DNA from: Amanita rubescens
Lineage: Eukaryota; Basidiomycota; Agaricomycetes; Agaricales; Amanitaceae
DNA length: 64,000 bases
NCBI GenBank assembly: GCA_015039365.1
Contig: WION01000004.1
Span: 1,116,001 to 1,180,000, forward strand
Reading direction: 5' to 3'
Shown: positions 24,303 through 37,921 of the stretch, piece after piece
Layout of the letters: every line of letters begins with the position of its first letter
Numbering within the stretch: the first letter of the stretch is position 1
The notes under the pieces: generated by a model
Told to the model about the DNA's origin: nothing
The model's database searches: none
What the model saw: the letters and a program-made list of their open reading frames with translations, nothing else
Position numbers and translations under genes: made by a program

Positions 24303-25927
24303 ATGCGTACTGTCCCCTCCTTTTTCCTCTCCGCAGCTGTTCTGCCCGCCCTCCTCTCTGCTTGTGCGGCACATGAGCACTTTAATGCTCACCATGTTGC
24401 CCGCCAGGTCCCTCCCGCGTCAGCTGCAACCAAGCCTACTCTGACGACCCCTGCAACCGCTGCGACTGGTGCTTCCTCTTCATCCAGTAGTGCTGCCAGT
24501 AGTGCCGCCAGTAGTGCCGCCAGCGGTGCTCCCATAGGCGGAATAAATTCTACCGTGATTTCGGTGCCCTCTTTGCCAACAGCCTCATTTTCCCTTGAAG
24601 CGACGAATCCAACCGCAGTCCCTCTTTCTAGCATCTTTGCTGGTATGCCATCTGCGCCAACGAGCCCACTCTCAAGCATCCCTACTGCTGGAGCAGTGCC
24701 CGCCTACATGAGCGCGCCACCTCTGCCAAATGGTGAGCTTTCCGACGTCCAAGGGCAATCATACCCGTCTGTTCCCACACTAACGCCGAACAGTTGCTCT
24801 GCTACAGCCTGCGAATTACCCGCCACTCGACAAGGTTCCTGATACCAGTTCCCCAGAAGTTCAGCAATGGATTACCGAGGTTCAAAATTCTGGAGTTGCG
24901 ATCCCTAACATACAACCTAACCAACCGGGTAAGTTTATTTCATTGAGAATGCCCGTTTTTAAACTTAGCCCACGTGCAAATTTAGGTGGTTGTCCCGCAA
25001 ATCCGGCGGCAGCTTCCGATCCTTCACGTTGCTGGTGGACTTGTGGTGGTTGCACCCGGAATTACGAAGTTACTGAGTGCCCTACTCACGACGAATGGGG
25101 CTTGACGTATGACGATGGCCCCGCGTACTACACGACGCAGCTGTTGGATTATTTGGATCAAGTTAACCTCAAATCGACATTTTTCGTCGTCGGCTCTCGT
25201 GTCATTTCTTTCCCCAGCATTGCACAGGCAGAATATTTGGGTCAACATCAGCTTGCTGTTCACACCTGGAGTCACCCTCCTCTGACCACGTTGACCAACG
25301 AGCAGATTATAGCTGAATTAGGCTGGTCCAAGAAAGTCATCAAGGACGTTATCGGAGTTACTCCCAACATGATGAGACCCCCCTACGGTGATATCGAGTA
25401 AGTATCGTGTTGCAAAGAAATAAATGCATGCTGAATATGTTATAGTGACCGTGTTCGTGCGATCTGTATTGCTATGGGCCTTAGACCCGTCATATGGAGT
25501 CGCGTCAACGCTGCTGCAACCTTTGACACAGGCGGTAAGGAACTGTAGCTCCTGTTCCCATATACAGTACACTTAATATATTGCTGCAGATTACAATATC
25601 GCGGGTGGAACCATTTCTGTCAGCGAGGTCCTGTATAACTGGGAGAACATTGTAGGCAATGCGTCAACGCGGAGCACCGGCTTCATCGTTTTGGAGCATG
25701 ATCTATTCCAACAATCCGTTGATGTCGCAACCGGTTACATTCTTCCCGACGCCCTTGCCCACCAGTTTAATATCAAGCCGGTCATCGAGTGCTTGAACAT
25801 GAACATGCAGGATGCATACATCGAGCTTAATGACAACTCAACCAATCCACCCCTAATTGACCAAGGCGTGGTTAGCATGACCTTCTACTCCGAGCGGATA
25901 TCCTCTCTCCACGGGGAAGAGCGGTAG
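24303..25927 (+). CDS. Chitin deacetylase; GPI-anchor tail out of frame
   Basis: The multi-exon gene begins with a secretion signal (MRTVPSFFLSAAVLPALLSA), then a Ser/Ala/Thr-rich stalk. The polysaccharide deacetylase (CE4) domain shows its motifs: LTYDDGP (catalytic base and metal Asp), HTWSHPPLTTL, RPPYGD, IWSRVNAA and LEHDLF. A Cys-rich patch with CWWTCGGCTRNYEVTEC precedes it. The enzyme converts cell-wall chitin to chitosan. In frame the protein stops at 25925-25927 after SSLHGEER. One base over, the sequence continues as a Ser/Pro linker and a hydrophobic tail (GLVLAVTTTLIGLVIGMATVL, stop 26019-26021) that looks exactly like a GPI-attachment signal. A one-base insertion near 25880 is therefore suspected. 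Confidence 0.9.
24486..24521. repeat. 12-bp tandem repeat coding for Ser-Ser-Ala-Ala
   Basis: Three consecutive 12-base units (AGTAGTGCYGCC) within the stalk of the chitin deacetylase give an SSAASSAASSAA tract. It is likely length-variable among strains. Confidence 0.85.
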
Positions 25928-26864
25928 CTCGCCTTCTCTACCGCAAAATGTTCGCGGCCTGGTTCTGGCTGTCACGACTACTCTTATAGGCCTCGTCATC
26001 GGGATGGCGACGGTCTTGTAATGCATCCAACTCATCTAATATCAACGGACCCCTTAACTGCGGAGAAGGACTAATAGACCATCGCATATATAGATTGCTC
26101 TATCCGTTTAATGCACCTTGGCCTGGATTCGACGGCTTTGCCTTTTACGATCAAAACATATTGTCCAAAGCTTCGGCTTCCTTCTTCCCAATGGATATTT
26201 CATGTGAAAACTGACGTGTGTACACGTGGTTTCTTTTACACCTTTTTTTTACATACCAATGGAATAGCTTTTGTTACCCGTACTGATACCTTTATTCTTG
26301 ATATTTTTGATAGTCAGCGACGTACCGAATGATGTTTTTTGATGCAGAGCAACATTTGGGGTGATGATTCACGAACGACTAGTACCACTCTAGTACCCTC
26401 AGCTGACAACGTTTGATCCTAGGTGACATGTGTCCTGTCACATGTTGCTAACGCGCTAATAGAGGGGGTGTATAGTTTGACAAGTTATTGTATTGCATAC
26501 AGTGAACTATGTGTTATCTTTCTATCGTACGCATAAGACCGAGACAAGTAAATAGATGGGTGCGATAGGGCCTAGAGGGCATTAATAACATAAGCAACAG
26601 ATACGTCACATTGACGGGACATAATTCAAGCCTCGAACTTCTAGACACAATAATGGACGCTGGAAATCCAGTAATGCGGGATTACGTGCCTTACAGCGGT
26701 CAGTATAAGATAATAATAATAGAGGGTGTCATGAGGTCATGTCATCGTCCAGCTGGCAAAATCGCCAGTCGTTATTTCTATCGTCTGAGAATCATGCATG
26801 AGCGCATGAGCAACGTTCGAAAGCTTGTCGCAGTTGTTGCCGATCACCGTGCAAGGTTTGGTGT
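25928..26864. other. Intergenic region between convergent genes
   Basis: It contains the out-of-frame GPI-like tail up to 26021, then about 840 bp without a convincing gene. An imperfect inverted motif (GACATGTGTCCTGTCACATGT) lies near 26424. Nothing else was recognised. Confidence 0.45.
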
Positions 26865-29800
26865 TTACCAATCAATTACAGATCCGTCTGTCTCGCGCAG
26901 TTGAAGCCACTTGTGATTCTTCATGTCTCTTGCGTAAGCACGTTCCCGCATATCGACGGCCAGCATAGGCTCAAGGAAGCCGCATAGTGCGATGGACTCG
27001 GTCTCCGTGTACAAATATTTCTCTATCATGACACGCTTTAGAGGCCAGAACTTGAGCGTCCGGATATATCGTAATGCTCCTAAAATGGAAATGTCAGTTG
27101 ACGAGGCGCAAAGACGAAGATGGAAATTACCTATATGATCGAAGAGTTCCCTACTGTATTTCCCACCCATCTTGACTTCCATAGGAACGTCACCCATCAG
27201 TTCAAGTATTTGTGCCATGTGATCGTCATCTTTGGTAAATAGTTCTCCTTGACCTTGTGGATCAAACAAATATTCTGCCGTTAATAGTTCAAAGACCTGT
27301 TCCACGTTGGTTCGAGCTTAAGTCACCGTCGTGGAATGGCTTACCAAACAGCCTACACTCCAAATGTCCGCGCGTGCATCCCAGTCACTACGCCCAAGAA
27401 TAGCTTCCGGTGCACGATACTGACGTGTCTGTATGTCCTCGGTGTAATGCTTCGTTGAAGGTGTAGCATTTCCAAGATCGGCAAGCTTGATGGATATCGC
27501 GGGTAAATGATTAGCAGTGAAGTTGGGTAAATTAGATTCTCTATCTGATCTGTCGGGTTTAGACTCTTCATGTGCAACTACGTCGGAGGAAGCCGCGTTG
27601 GACCTTTCTATAATCGAGTAGACGGTCCTCGCAAGGGGTAGGAGGAGGGGTATCGGGACATGGCAATGCAGGTGTCGGAGTGGCAGATGTTGCCATTCCT
27701 GCTGGCGGAGAAGACTTGAGATCTTTGCCGTCGCACTGTGTCCAAGACTTGTTGCGGCATTCATCCATCACAGATCGGTGCTTATGCTCTGGATCAGTGC
27801 ATTTACACGAAGTCGACCGCTGCTTATCCACATGTACGGCTAATGATGACGGTTGTCGATTACGGGCAGAGCGTAAGGGAATCGTGGAACTGCAAGTGGC
27901 TTGGGAATGTCGAGATGGTGCAGTCTGCGTCAACAAAGAGGGGCCAGATGTCTTGAAGGTATGTTTGGTACTAGGATCATGGAATAAGTTGGATGTAATG
28001 ATCCTGTGAACGCCATTGACAATGGACGTCGGCTTTGATTTAGCTGCCGCTCCTCTGTGTGGTGATGGATGCGCTCCTGTAGCCGTAGCCGATGAATTCT
28101 CGGAAGTTTCATTGAAATTAGATGTAGATCCGTCTTCAATTGTTTGCACGCTCGTGTTGGACAGCTGTAAGCAGTCTCCGTCTGCCCCTGCTGCGCCGAC
28201 AACGGCAGAAACAACGACAGCCGGTGCTGGCGCTGCAGCACCAGGATCTTTCCAGAAACCGGATATTGATGTACCAGAATGCGACCGCGAGTGCTCTGGT
28301 CCCTGGTCGTCCCCTGTGGGTATGCTTAATGACTCATTTAAAGATCGCGGCATTAAGGACTTGGTCTTTATATGAACGTCTCCAGTAACACAAGACGAGG
28401 ATAATGCTTTTCCCAGTTCGATCTCGAGTCCAGCTCGTGCTTTCCCTTTGAGATCCAAGGGAAGAGTCGATGGTACAGGAGAAGGTTGCAAGTTGACACA
28501 TGTCCGAGTGATCGACAGCCCACTGAGAGCCAGTGATTGAGACAACGACGTTGGTGGTGTACTAATATTGCTTCCAGCATTGGTTGAGATAGCAATGGAT
28601 ACGATAGACGAGGAAGATGACGATGTGGACGGTGACGACTCGGTCTGAACCTTAAACTGGGGTGGATGTAGGGCCATCGGAGCCATTTTACGTTTAGCCT
28701 CGGCCTCAGCGTCCCGGATGCTCATTAGGCTGCGGACAGGGACTGATGTCGATTGACTGCTCGGTACCCTCGGGATATGCGAAGCCGTATTTGTCAATGA
28801 GTTGCCGGCAGAGGAAGTGAGCTGCGTAAGAGAGCCATGCGAACCGCTCCCAGCAGTCACACCGCTTGTAAAAGCATGAAGGCTCAGATTTGAATGACTG
28901 GATCGACCCAGGCTTCGAGTAGGACTCGGCAGAGGCTGAGAATCAAAAATCTGGACCTGGCGACGAGCACGCTGCTGTAGGTGAGGTATTGTCATTCCAG
29001 ATCGCGTCTTGGTTGGCAAAGGCACGCCGACGCGACGGGAAGTTGGACTCGGGGACCGAAATAGCTCATCCTGAATGTGATTCTCAATGTCCGGAATCGA
29101 AATTACTAAATGGGGAAAGAAATTGTCAGTTATGATTGGCCAAAGATAAGGAAGAATATATTCCAAATGTAGAAACGGAAGGGTGTCGTACGTCCCGTTG
29201 TACAAATTTGGTAATGAACGAAAGGAATGCACAACACAGGTTAAGTGGGGCCAGATAAGGACTTACAAATGTTCTCCGGTTTGATATCCGTATGGACAAG
29301 GTCGCATTCGTCGTGAAGATATTCCAAACCAAGGAGAATTTGCTTGGCAATTATCCTTACTACGGCCCGGGGCACACCCTTTTTCTTATGTCGTTCTATG
29401 AGTGCCAGAAGATTTTCACCTAGAGGTTCAAACACGATGCAAATATGGGATGATTCTGGACCTTGGTGGGTGAACGAATCGAGAAATGACACAATATGAG
29501 ATCTTCCGGGATGGTTTGGCGAGAAAGATTGTACGCAGGAAAGCAGTTTGATTTCGTCACGGGCTGTTTCAGCGTACCGCCCAGCCGATTTGACTACTTT
29601 GAGTGCAGAATGGCGTTCTGTTCTGCGTCGCATGTCAGCCGATAGATCTCGCATGAAAGAAACTCGAGCCGTACTGCGCGTCCTTCACGAGCCAGACGGT
29701 AGAGAAATGACCCCAACTGTGGAAAGGAGGTTAGGGAAAGAAATGAAAAGGAGATGAGGTGGCACATGCCCTAGCTTCCTGACTACACGATAGCGGTCGT

Positions 29801-29960
29801 TCTTGAAGGTGTCGTTGAGCTTTATCGGCAAATAACCGCCTGCGTTGTAGTCGGCAGGACTCTCTTCATCCTTAACAGATGGTTCATCAACCGGGAGGAT
29901 CTTGGGCCCAGCAGGGGTAATGACGTATTGGTATTTAGCACAAGGTTTTTTGTGGGCCAT
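26865..29960 (-). CDS. SRPK-type (SR-protein) kinase with a long spacer
   Basis: The start at 29958-29960 gives MAHKKPCAKYQYVITPAG; an in-frame ATG at 30066-30068 would add a Pro-rich stretch. The conserved lead-in SPADYNAGGYLPIKLNDTFKNDRY precedes the glycine loop KLGWGHFSTVWLVKD. The ATP lysine lies in HSALKVVKSAGRY, the catalytic loop in HTDIKPENI. A spacer of over 500 Ser-rich residues (about 27570-29110) separates the lobes as in SRPKs. The second lobe has KLADLGNA in place of DFG, TRQYRAPEAILG and DIWSVGC, and ends with FELLTAEYLFDPQG. SRPKs phosphorylate SR splicing factors. The join near 27590-27640 needs either a weak-donor intron or a one-base shift. Confidence 0.9.
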
Positions 29961-30402
29961 AAGGGGACCAAGAGGGACGGGCGCCACCGAGGAAGGAGGA
30001 GAAAGAGGGGGACAGGCGTTGGCTGATAATGACGGCGGGGCGCGGGGGCGACGGTGATTGGGTGTCACAGACTCACGGTATATGTCACGGTGTTCCAGGG
30101 TCCTTGGTAGAGATAACGCTGACTAACTGTGGACGCGATTCACTCGGAGGGGTGCGTTTGCTTAACAATGCTATTAATCTAGACAGTATGAGCGGAGATT
30201 ACGCCGTTATTTGGGATGGTACCTAAAAATTATGACGCCATACCATGCTGTGGAGTAGTCAAGAGGGGAAACGTAACTGAAACTGGTTACCGTAAAAACA
30301 AGCCAAACAACCTTGAACAACCCGCGTTTCTCGTCCCCGTCAGGTCTCTTCTATTCTATCACTAACCCGTCCTTCCCCTCTCTACTTCCACCTTATACAA
30401 AT
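29961..30402. promoter_or_regulatory. Divergent promoter region of the two kinase genes
   Basis: The region separates the SRPK-type and FRAY-type kinase start codons. It has a CT-rich stretch just before 30403 (CTCTCTACTTCCACC) typical of basidiomycete core promoters. No other feature was seen. Confidence 0.35.
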
Positions 30403-32824
30403 ATGCCTTCCCGCCTGGAACGCAATCTGCGTTCCTCGCCCCTCTACATTGACCCTTCTGCCACTTCTGGTAGGACCGGAAATATGTCGACCACCGCCAA
30501 CTTTATAGGTGCCGTCGAAGATGAGTGGCAGATGTATAGGTCAGTTCATCATGATATCGTCCGCGAACATCTCTCAGCCTCTCTTTAGCGACAATCCTGC
30601 TGACTACAGCATTGGAGACCCTATCGGGTTTGGTGCTTCCTCAATAGTTTACAACGCAACGTATACCCCCCGCCCCTCCACCAAGGGCACCCCTTGTGCA
30701 CTCAAAGTCCTCGACCTAGATTCTCTTCCCCCACGATCGCTGCAGCTTCTGCAGCGCGAAACCAGACTCATGTCTTTATCAAAGCACCCTAATGTACTTC
30801 GTGTTAGGGGCTCTTGGATTGTTGGCCATAAGCTGTACATAGCGCTCCGTCTTATGAATAAGGGGAGTGCCGCTGATGTCATGCGTTATGGTTGGCCTGG
30901 TGGTATGGAAGAGGAAGTTTGTCGTTGCATCCTGCGACAAACGTTGCTAGGCCTGAAGTATGTTTTTGTTCATCCTCCGTTCTTCTCTTATTAACCGTGA
31001 ATTCAAGCTACCTCAACGTTAATGGGTTCATTCATAGAGACATCAAGGCTGCAAACCTCCTGATCGACGACGACGGTACTGTCCTCTTGGGTGATCTCGG
31101 CGTTGCCGCAGATTTATCCGAAGACTCATCGCACCCTACGTCAAGTCATTCATACAAATCGTATACCGTAACTGCCAAGGCGGCGTTGTCTCAGGCACCG
31201 CCGCAAGCGAAGCGTTCATCATATGCTTCCCATACTGTTCCCAAGCCTCGGATCGGCAAAAGAAAATCGTTTGTGGGTACTGTGAGTATCGTCTCACATC
31301 AAGTGTATGGAGACGTCCATCGCTTGTTCTTCTCAAATTATGAATTCTTATTATTATTTTTTCCCTAGCCATGCTGGATGGCACCAGAACTCATCCAGGG
31401 CAAGCAATATGATGCTTCCGCTGACATTTGGAGCTTTGGCATCACAGCTATTGAATTGACAAAGGGGCGACCACCTCGCTCCAGGGACCCTGCCAAGACT
31501 GTATTACTCCGAACGTAAGATTTGTTTACACGTGCCCGCTTCCTTCCCATTGATGGCGTTTCAAGTGTACAAGAAGACGCGCCCACAATAGATAGGGAGA
31601 ACGGCACATTCAAGTATTCTCGGGCCTTCAAGGAGGTTGTGGACAGATGTCTAGCAAAGGATCCTTCCAAACGGTGAGCTTTCGCGCAAAATCCTTCTTG
31701 ATGTTTAATATAACTTTGACCCAGTCCAACAGCAGAGGAACTTCTTCAGCTGCCGTTTTTCAAAGGAGCAAAGAAGAAATCTTATCTTGTCGGCGCCATA
31801 CTAAGTTAGTATTAATGCCATTGCAGTCTAATAACGATGCTCATAATTTGGTCAATTAGAAGACTTGCCACCCCTCACTCAACGGCTAGAACGTTGTTTG
31901 ATCAATCACAACACGGTCAATCACCGTACAGTCGATTCATGGGACTTTACAACTACAATTCACTCACCGGGTAGCAGCGTCCGGAGACGCATGATATTTG
32001 ACCTTCCCTTTGAACCAGAAGAGGAAGACTCCAACAGCGTGTTTAGCCCATATGACTCCGATGACGATTTTGGAGAAGAATGCGACGCGGATATGTTGGG
32101 CAACGATATTTACACACCGGCTCCGGTGACAGGCAAACGTACCGATGCTATTCCTATCCCATTCTCCCATTTGGGTTCAAACGTCATCGGGACCGGATCC
32201 CCTTCCTCGTTTCCCGCAGACGATTCGGCCCCATCGTCGGCATCCGACTCCCCCATCACGACACCAAAGTCACAAGCATCAGATATACATTTAGATGCTG
32301 CCGCCATTCTACCACCTTCGATGTGCGGTTCGCCGCCATCCGGAAACCTACCCACTCTATATCCACAAGCATTGGAACCTGACTCCAAACCTAATATCCT
32401 GCTCTCCAAGAAGCCTAGAAAGGCACCCGCATCGCCTTCACTTCCGCGGTCTTCTCACAGACGTCCTGCTACTGCCTCCGACGTAGGGGGGTTTTCTAAC
32501 CGGGAACAACCTATCTCAATGAGTCCAAGCAATCAGGGGATTTGGCAGAAGATCCGGACCAATGTCCGCAGGCCATCTTTCCGCGCCAGCAACGCGGAGT
32601 CTCCACCCAGCAAAGCACTGAACAAATTCGGAAGTAGCGGCAACAGAACGGATGTCGTGAATGACTTCACGTCTCCCGAGCCTGCACAACGTGATCCACT
32701 CGTGAGAGCGCTACTCGATAAAAAGGAACAAAGCGGAGTGGGACGAATTGCCAACAAAGGAAAGCAACTCTATCGAACAAGTAGCCGGACTTTCCAGGCA
32801 GTAGGTAAGGTACCCGTCTGCTGA
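30403..32824 (+). CDS. STE20-family kinase, FRAY/OSR1-like
   Basis: Starts [18 protein letters not shown]; an in-frame ATG 90 bases upstream is possible. Kinase motifs: [14 protein letters not shown] (glycine loop), [11 protein letters not shown] (lysine), [15 protein letters not shown] (catalytic loop), [11 protein letters not shown] (DLG in place of DFG), [15 protein letters not shown] and [19 protein letters not shown], which is typical of germinal-centre STE20 kinases. A basic insert follows DLG in the activation segment. A C-terminal tail of about 300 residues has [10 protein letters not shown] and many Ser/Pro sites. OSR1/SPAK/FRAY kinases act in ion and volume control; the role here is inferred. 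The final codons (AVGKVPVC) read through a possible donor site, so the true end may differ. Confidence 0.88.
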
Positions 32825-33128
32825 ATAAACCAGATAACCGATTGAACCCCACTATTTAAGCTTTCAAGCAGAGTAATAAATCATGAGCTTGCGCTCCGGT
32901 TTGTTCCTTTCGCCGCACAGCCAACTTGGGCGCCCCGGTCGCTCACGAACACATGCACCATCCACTATTTCCTATGCGTTGACCAGATTGTTCCATGTAT
33001 AAATATATATATCCAATCTTGTAGCATTTTAGTGGATTCATGCCACATACCTTGTCGTTCTTGTAATTTTTTCAGGGATCACTCTTATGATATCCAACTA
33101 TCAAAGATATTGTATAAACATCTAACAT
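32825..33128. other. Intergenic region before the tRNA-Lys pair
   Basis: About 300 bp of AT-rich sequence with AATAAA at 32873-32878 and the run TATAAATATATATA near 33000. It is likely kinase 3' UTR and tRNA flank. No gene is visible. Confidence 0.4.
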
Positions 33129-33218
33129 GCCCGCCTAGCTCAATCGGATAGAGCGTCAGACTCTTAGGCGGTGTACCGTGGTGATCTGAAGGCTGCGAGT
33201 TCGACCCTCGCGGTGGGC
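33129..33218 (+). tRNA. tRNA-Lys (anticodon CTT) with intron
   Basis: Acceptor arms GCCCGCC and GGTGGGC pair with one G-T wobble. The D arm is TAGCTCAATCGGATAGAGC, the anticodon stem TCAGA/TCTGA and the loop CT-CTT-A, followed by a 17-nt intron. The T arm is GCGAG-TTCGACC-CTCGC. A T6 run follows and acts as terminator. It faces the tRNA-Lys (TTT) at 33387-33479. Confidence 0.95.
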
Positions 33219-33386
33219 TACTATTAAAATTTTTTGTATTTTTTTCTTCGCGAGATGTTTTGATTTAACGAGAGCACCGGCAACGTACATGATTTGTCAT
33301 TGAACCTCCCTGCCCGTTGTGCAAGAAGGATCTGGAACAGATACAAAGTCAAGGCACATAACGAAAAAAAAAAGACAAGACAGTTA

Positions 33387-33479
33387 GCCCACCGCGAGGA
33401 TCGAACTCGCAGCCTTCAGATGCCCTGTAGACTTTCGTCTTTAAAAGTCTGACGCTCTATCCAATTGAGCTAGGCGGGC
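33387..33479 (-). tRNA. tRNA-Lys (anticodon TTT) with intron
   Basis: On the minus strand GCCCGCC pairs with GGTGGGC. The D arm differs from the partner by one base (AATTGG versus AATCGG), the anticodon loop reads CT-TTT-A and a 20-nt intron follows. A T10 run lies downstream. Exonic sequence is almost identical to the CTT gene, so the two form a large inverted repeat with a 168-bp spacer. Confidence 0.95.
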
Positions 33480-33645
33480 AACGATAACGAAAGATAAGCA
33501 AAAAACATTACGCGGAGATGATAGCAGGCCAATAGTTCAAAACTACAATTATAGATACTAAGATAGGTTATGTTTGGTATCCGTACAAACTTCATACAAT
33601 AGACCCGACATCGGTTATTGGTTACACTCCAACCCTTTACCCAAG

Positions 33646-36451
<2,806 letters not shown>

Positions 36452-36516
36452 TGTGACGGGAGTATAGAATCGAGCGCGTAATTGGCTTCAGGGCAGGTTA
36501 AGTCGCGTCCTCAATC
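36452..36516. promoter_or_regulatory. Shared 65-bp promoter of MCM5 and the PARG gene
   Basis: The two start codons are separated by 65 bp, so both 5' leaders either are extremely short or overlap in antisense. No TATA box is visible. Confidence 0.45.
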
Positions 36517-37857
36517 ATGCAGCCTTATCTTCTACCATCCCATCCAGACCTTACTTGCTCTGACCCCCTCAGTGTAGTCGACGTCGAGAATCCAACCGTC
36601 TGGCAGGTAATCACCGCACATATCGCGTCCATAAAGTCACTGGTGCATCTCCCCGATTTAATCGAGGACCTGGCCTATTCTCTTCACGGAAATGGGAACC
36701 TTGACACCCTCTTCCTTCGTCAGTTTCTAGGTCATACCTTTCGGGCCTCCGATCCGGTGGCAGAGCATGTCCTGAGCAACGTTGTCGAAGCTGCATTTTC
36801 ATTGCCTGTCATGTTTCCGTCACACTCCATAAATCACCTGTCCCTGCACAACCCCCTTATGATCTTGACCACTCTCCAGGCTCGATCGCTGGTAGCACAC
36901 CAGCTCCTAGGCACATTGAAAGCACCTCAAGGTAATGACTGGGGTCCAAACCTCTTTTGCTGGTATTCCATCCCCCAGCCACTTGAGAATGCTGTCACTG
37001 GCTACCTCACAACCTTATTCCACTACTTCAAGGAACGTGGTAATCAGTCCTCCTTCGTGAGGATCGAATTTTGCTCAGGTTTAGCAGCTGATGCTCCCTA
37101 CCATGCGTTCCAAACCTGCCGTAAACATGCTTTTGGCAACCTGGTACTTCAACCTACTGGGATTACCACTGTTCCATTTCCACATGAAACCATTGATTGC
37201 ACCGTCATTTCCTCCAATGCGTCACCCGGGTTCGGCTCATCTTGTACACAAGAAGAATTCGTGACGGCTGCTTGCCCAGAGTTACTGCCCATCGGAGCCC
37301 TTTTGATATCACCCCCTCTTCCACCTGATGCGGCGATATTGGTGCGAAACGTAACTCCAGTATCACAATGGGCTGGGCAAGGCAGACACGCTCGTCTGAT
37401 TCAGACGCAGAATGGCAGGCCGCATGATTTTTTGCTAATTGACGCGTCGGAGCTAGATATTAGTTCTGCTCGCTTTCCTGACCTGGAACCTGCTACTTTA
37501 CAGCGTGACCTGCATAAACTACTCGTAGGTTTCGTTGCCTTGCGCAGAAATTCCGTCTCGAGAGTCACATCCCCAATCTGGGGCTCTGGTAGCTTTGGTG
37601 GTGACCCAATTGTCAAAGTAATCATGATCGCCGTGGTCGCAGCATTTACAGATCTCCAAGTATGGTTATCTATCGACGAAACTCGTCCCACTACTACACC
37701 TGTTAAAACAGTGCTGGAGGTCTTACAGGATTTGAGCAACATATGTCGAGATATGACGGTTCAGGAGGCCTTGTCGATACTCATATCTGACGATGCCCTA
37801 CGTTGCTGTGACGGATGGGATATTGCTAGATTATTTTCCAGTAGTAGCTTGGGATGA
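36517..37857 (+). CDS. Poly(ADP-ribose) glycohydrolase-like protein
   Basis: A single exon of 446 codons. The PARG catalytic region is recognisable: ISSNASPGFGSSCTQEEF followed by ACPELLPIGALLI, with the QEE catalytic glutamates. Downstream, PIWGSGSFGGDPIVKVIM matches the conserved G-GAFGGDP block of PARG. The usual triple glycine ahead of QEE is PGFG here. The N-terminal half is helical, as in the accessory domain of PARGs. The enzyme removes poly(ADP-ribose) chains from proteins after DNA damage. I expect a nuclear or cytosolic location since no targeting peptide is seen. A divergent or inactive member cannot be excluded. Confidence 0.82.
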   Translation: MQPYLLPSHPDLTCSDPLSVVDVENPTVWQVITAHIASIKSLVHLPDLIEDLAYSLHGNGNLDTLFLRQFLGHTFRASDPVAEHVLSNVVEAAFSLPVMFPSHSINHLSLHNPLMILTTLQARSLVAHQLLGTLKAPQGNDWGPNLFCWYSIPQPLENAVTGYLTTLFHYFKERGNQSSFVRIEFCSGLAADAPYHAFQTCRKHAFGNLVLQPTGITTVPFPHETIDCTVISSNASPGFGSSCTQEEFVTAACPELLPIGALLISPPLPPDAAILVRNVTPVSQWAGQGRHARLIQTQNGRPHDFLLIDASELDISSARFPDLEPATLQRDLHKLLVGFVALRRNSVSRVTSPIWGSGSFGGDPIVKVIMIAVVAAFTDLQVWLSIDETRPTTTPVKTVLEVLQDLSNICRDMTVQEALSILISDDALRCCDGWDIARLFSSSSLG

Positions 37858-37921
37858 CGTAGTCCGGTTACGTAAGCACCATGATACTCATTTCGAATTG
37901 GATTGCCGTGCGTTAGACAGC

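Noticed and set aside
26611..26904. Plus-strand open frame overlapping the end of the SRPK gene
   Set aside because: Its 3' part is antisense to the conserved kinase C-terminus and it has no family features.
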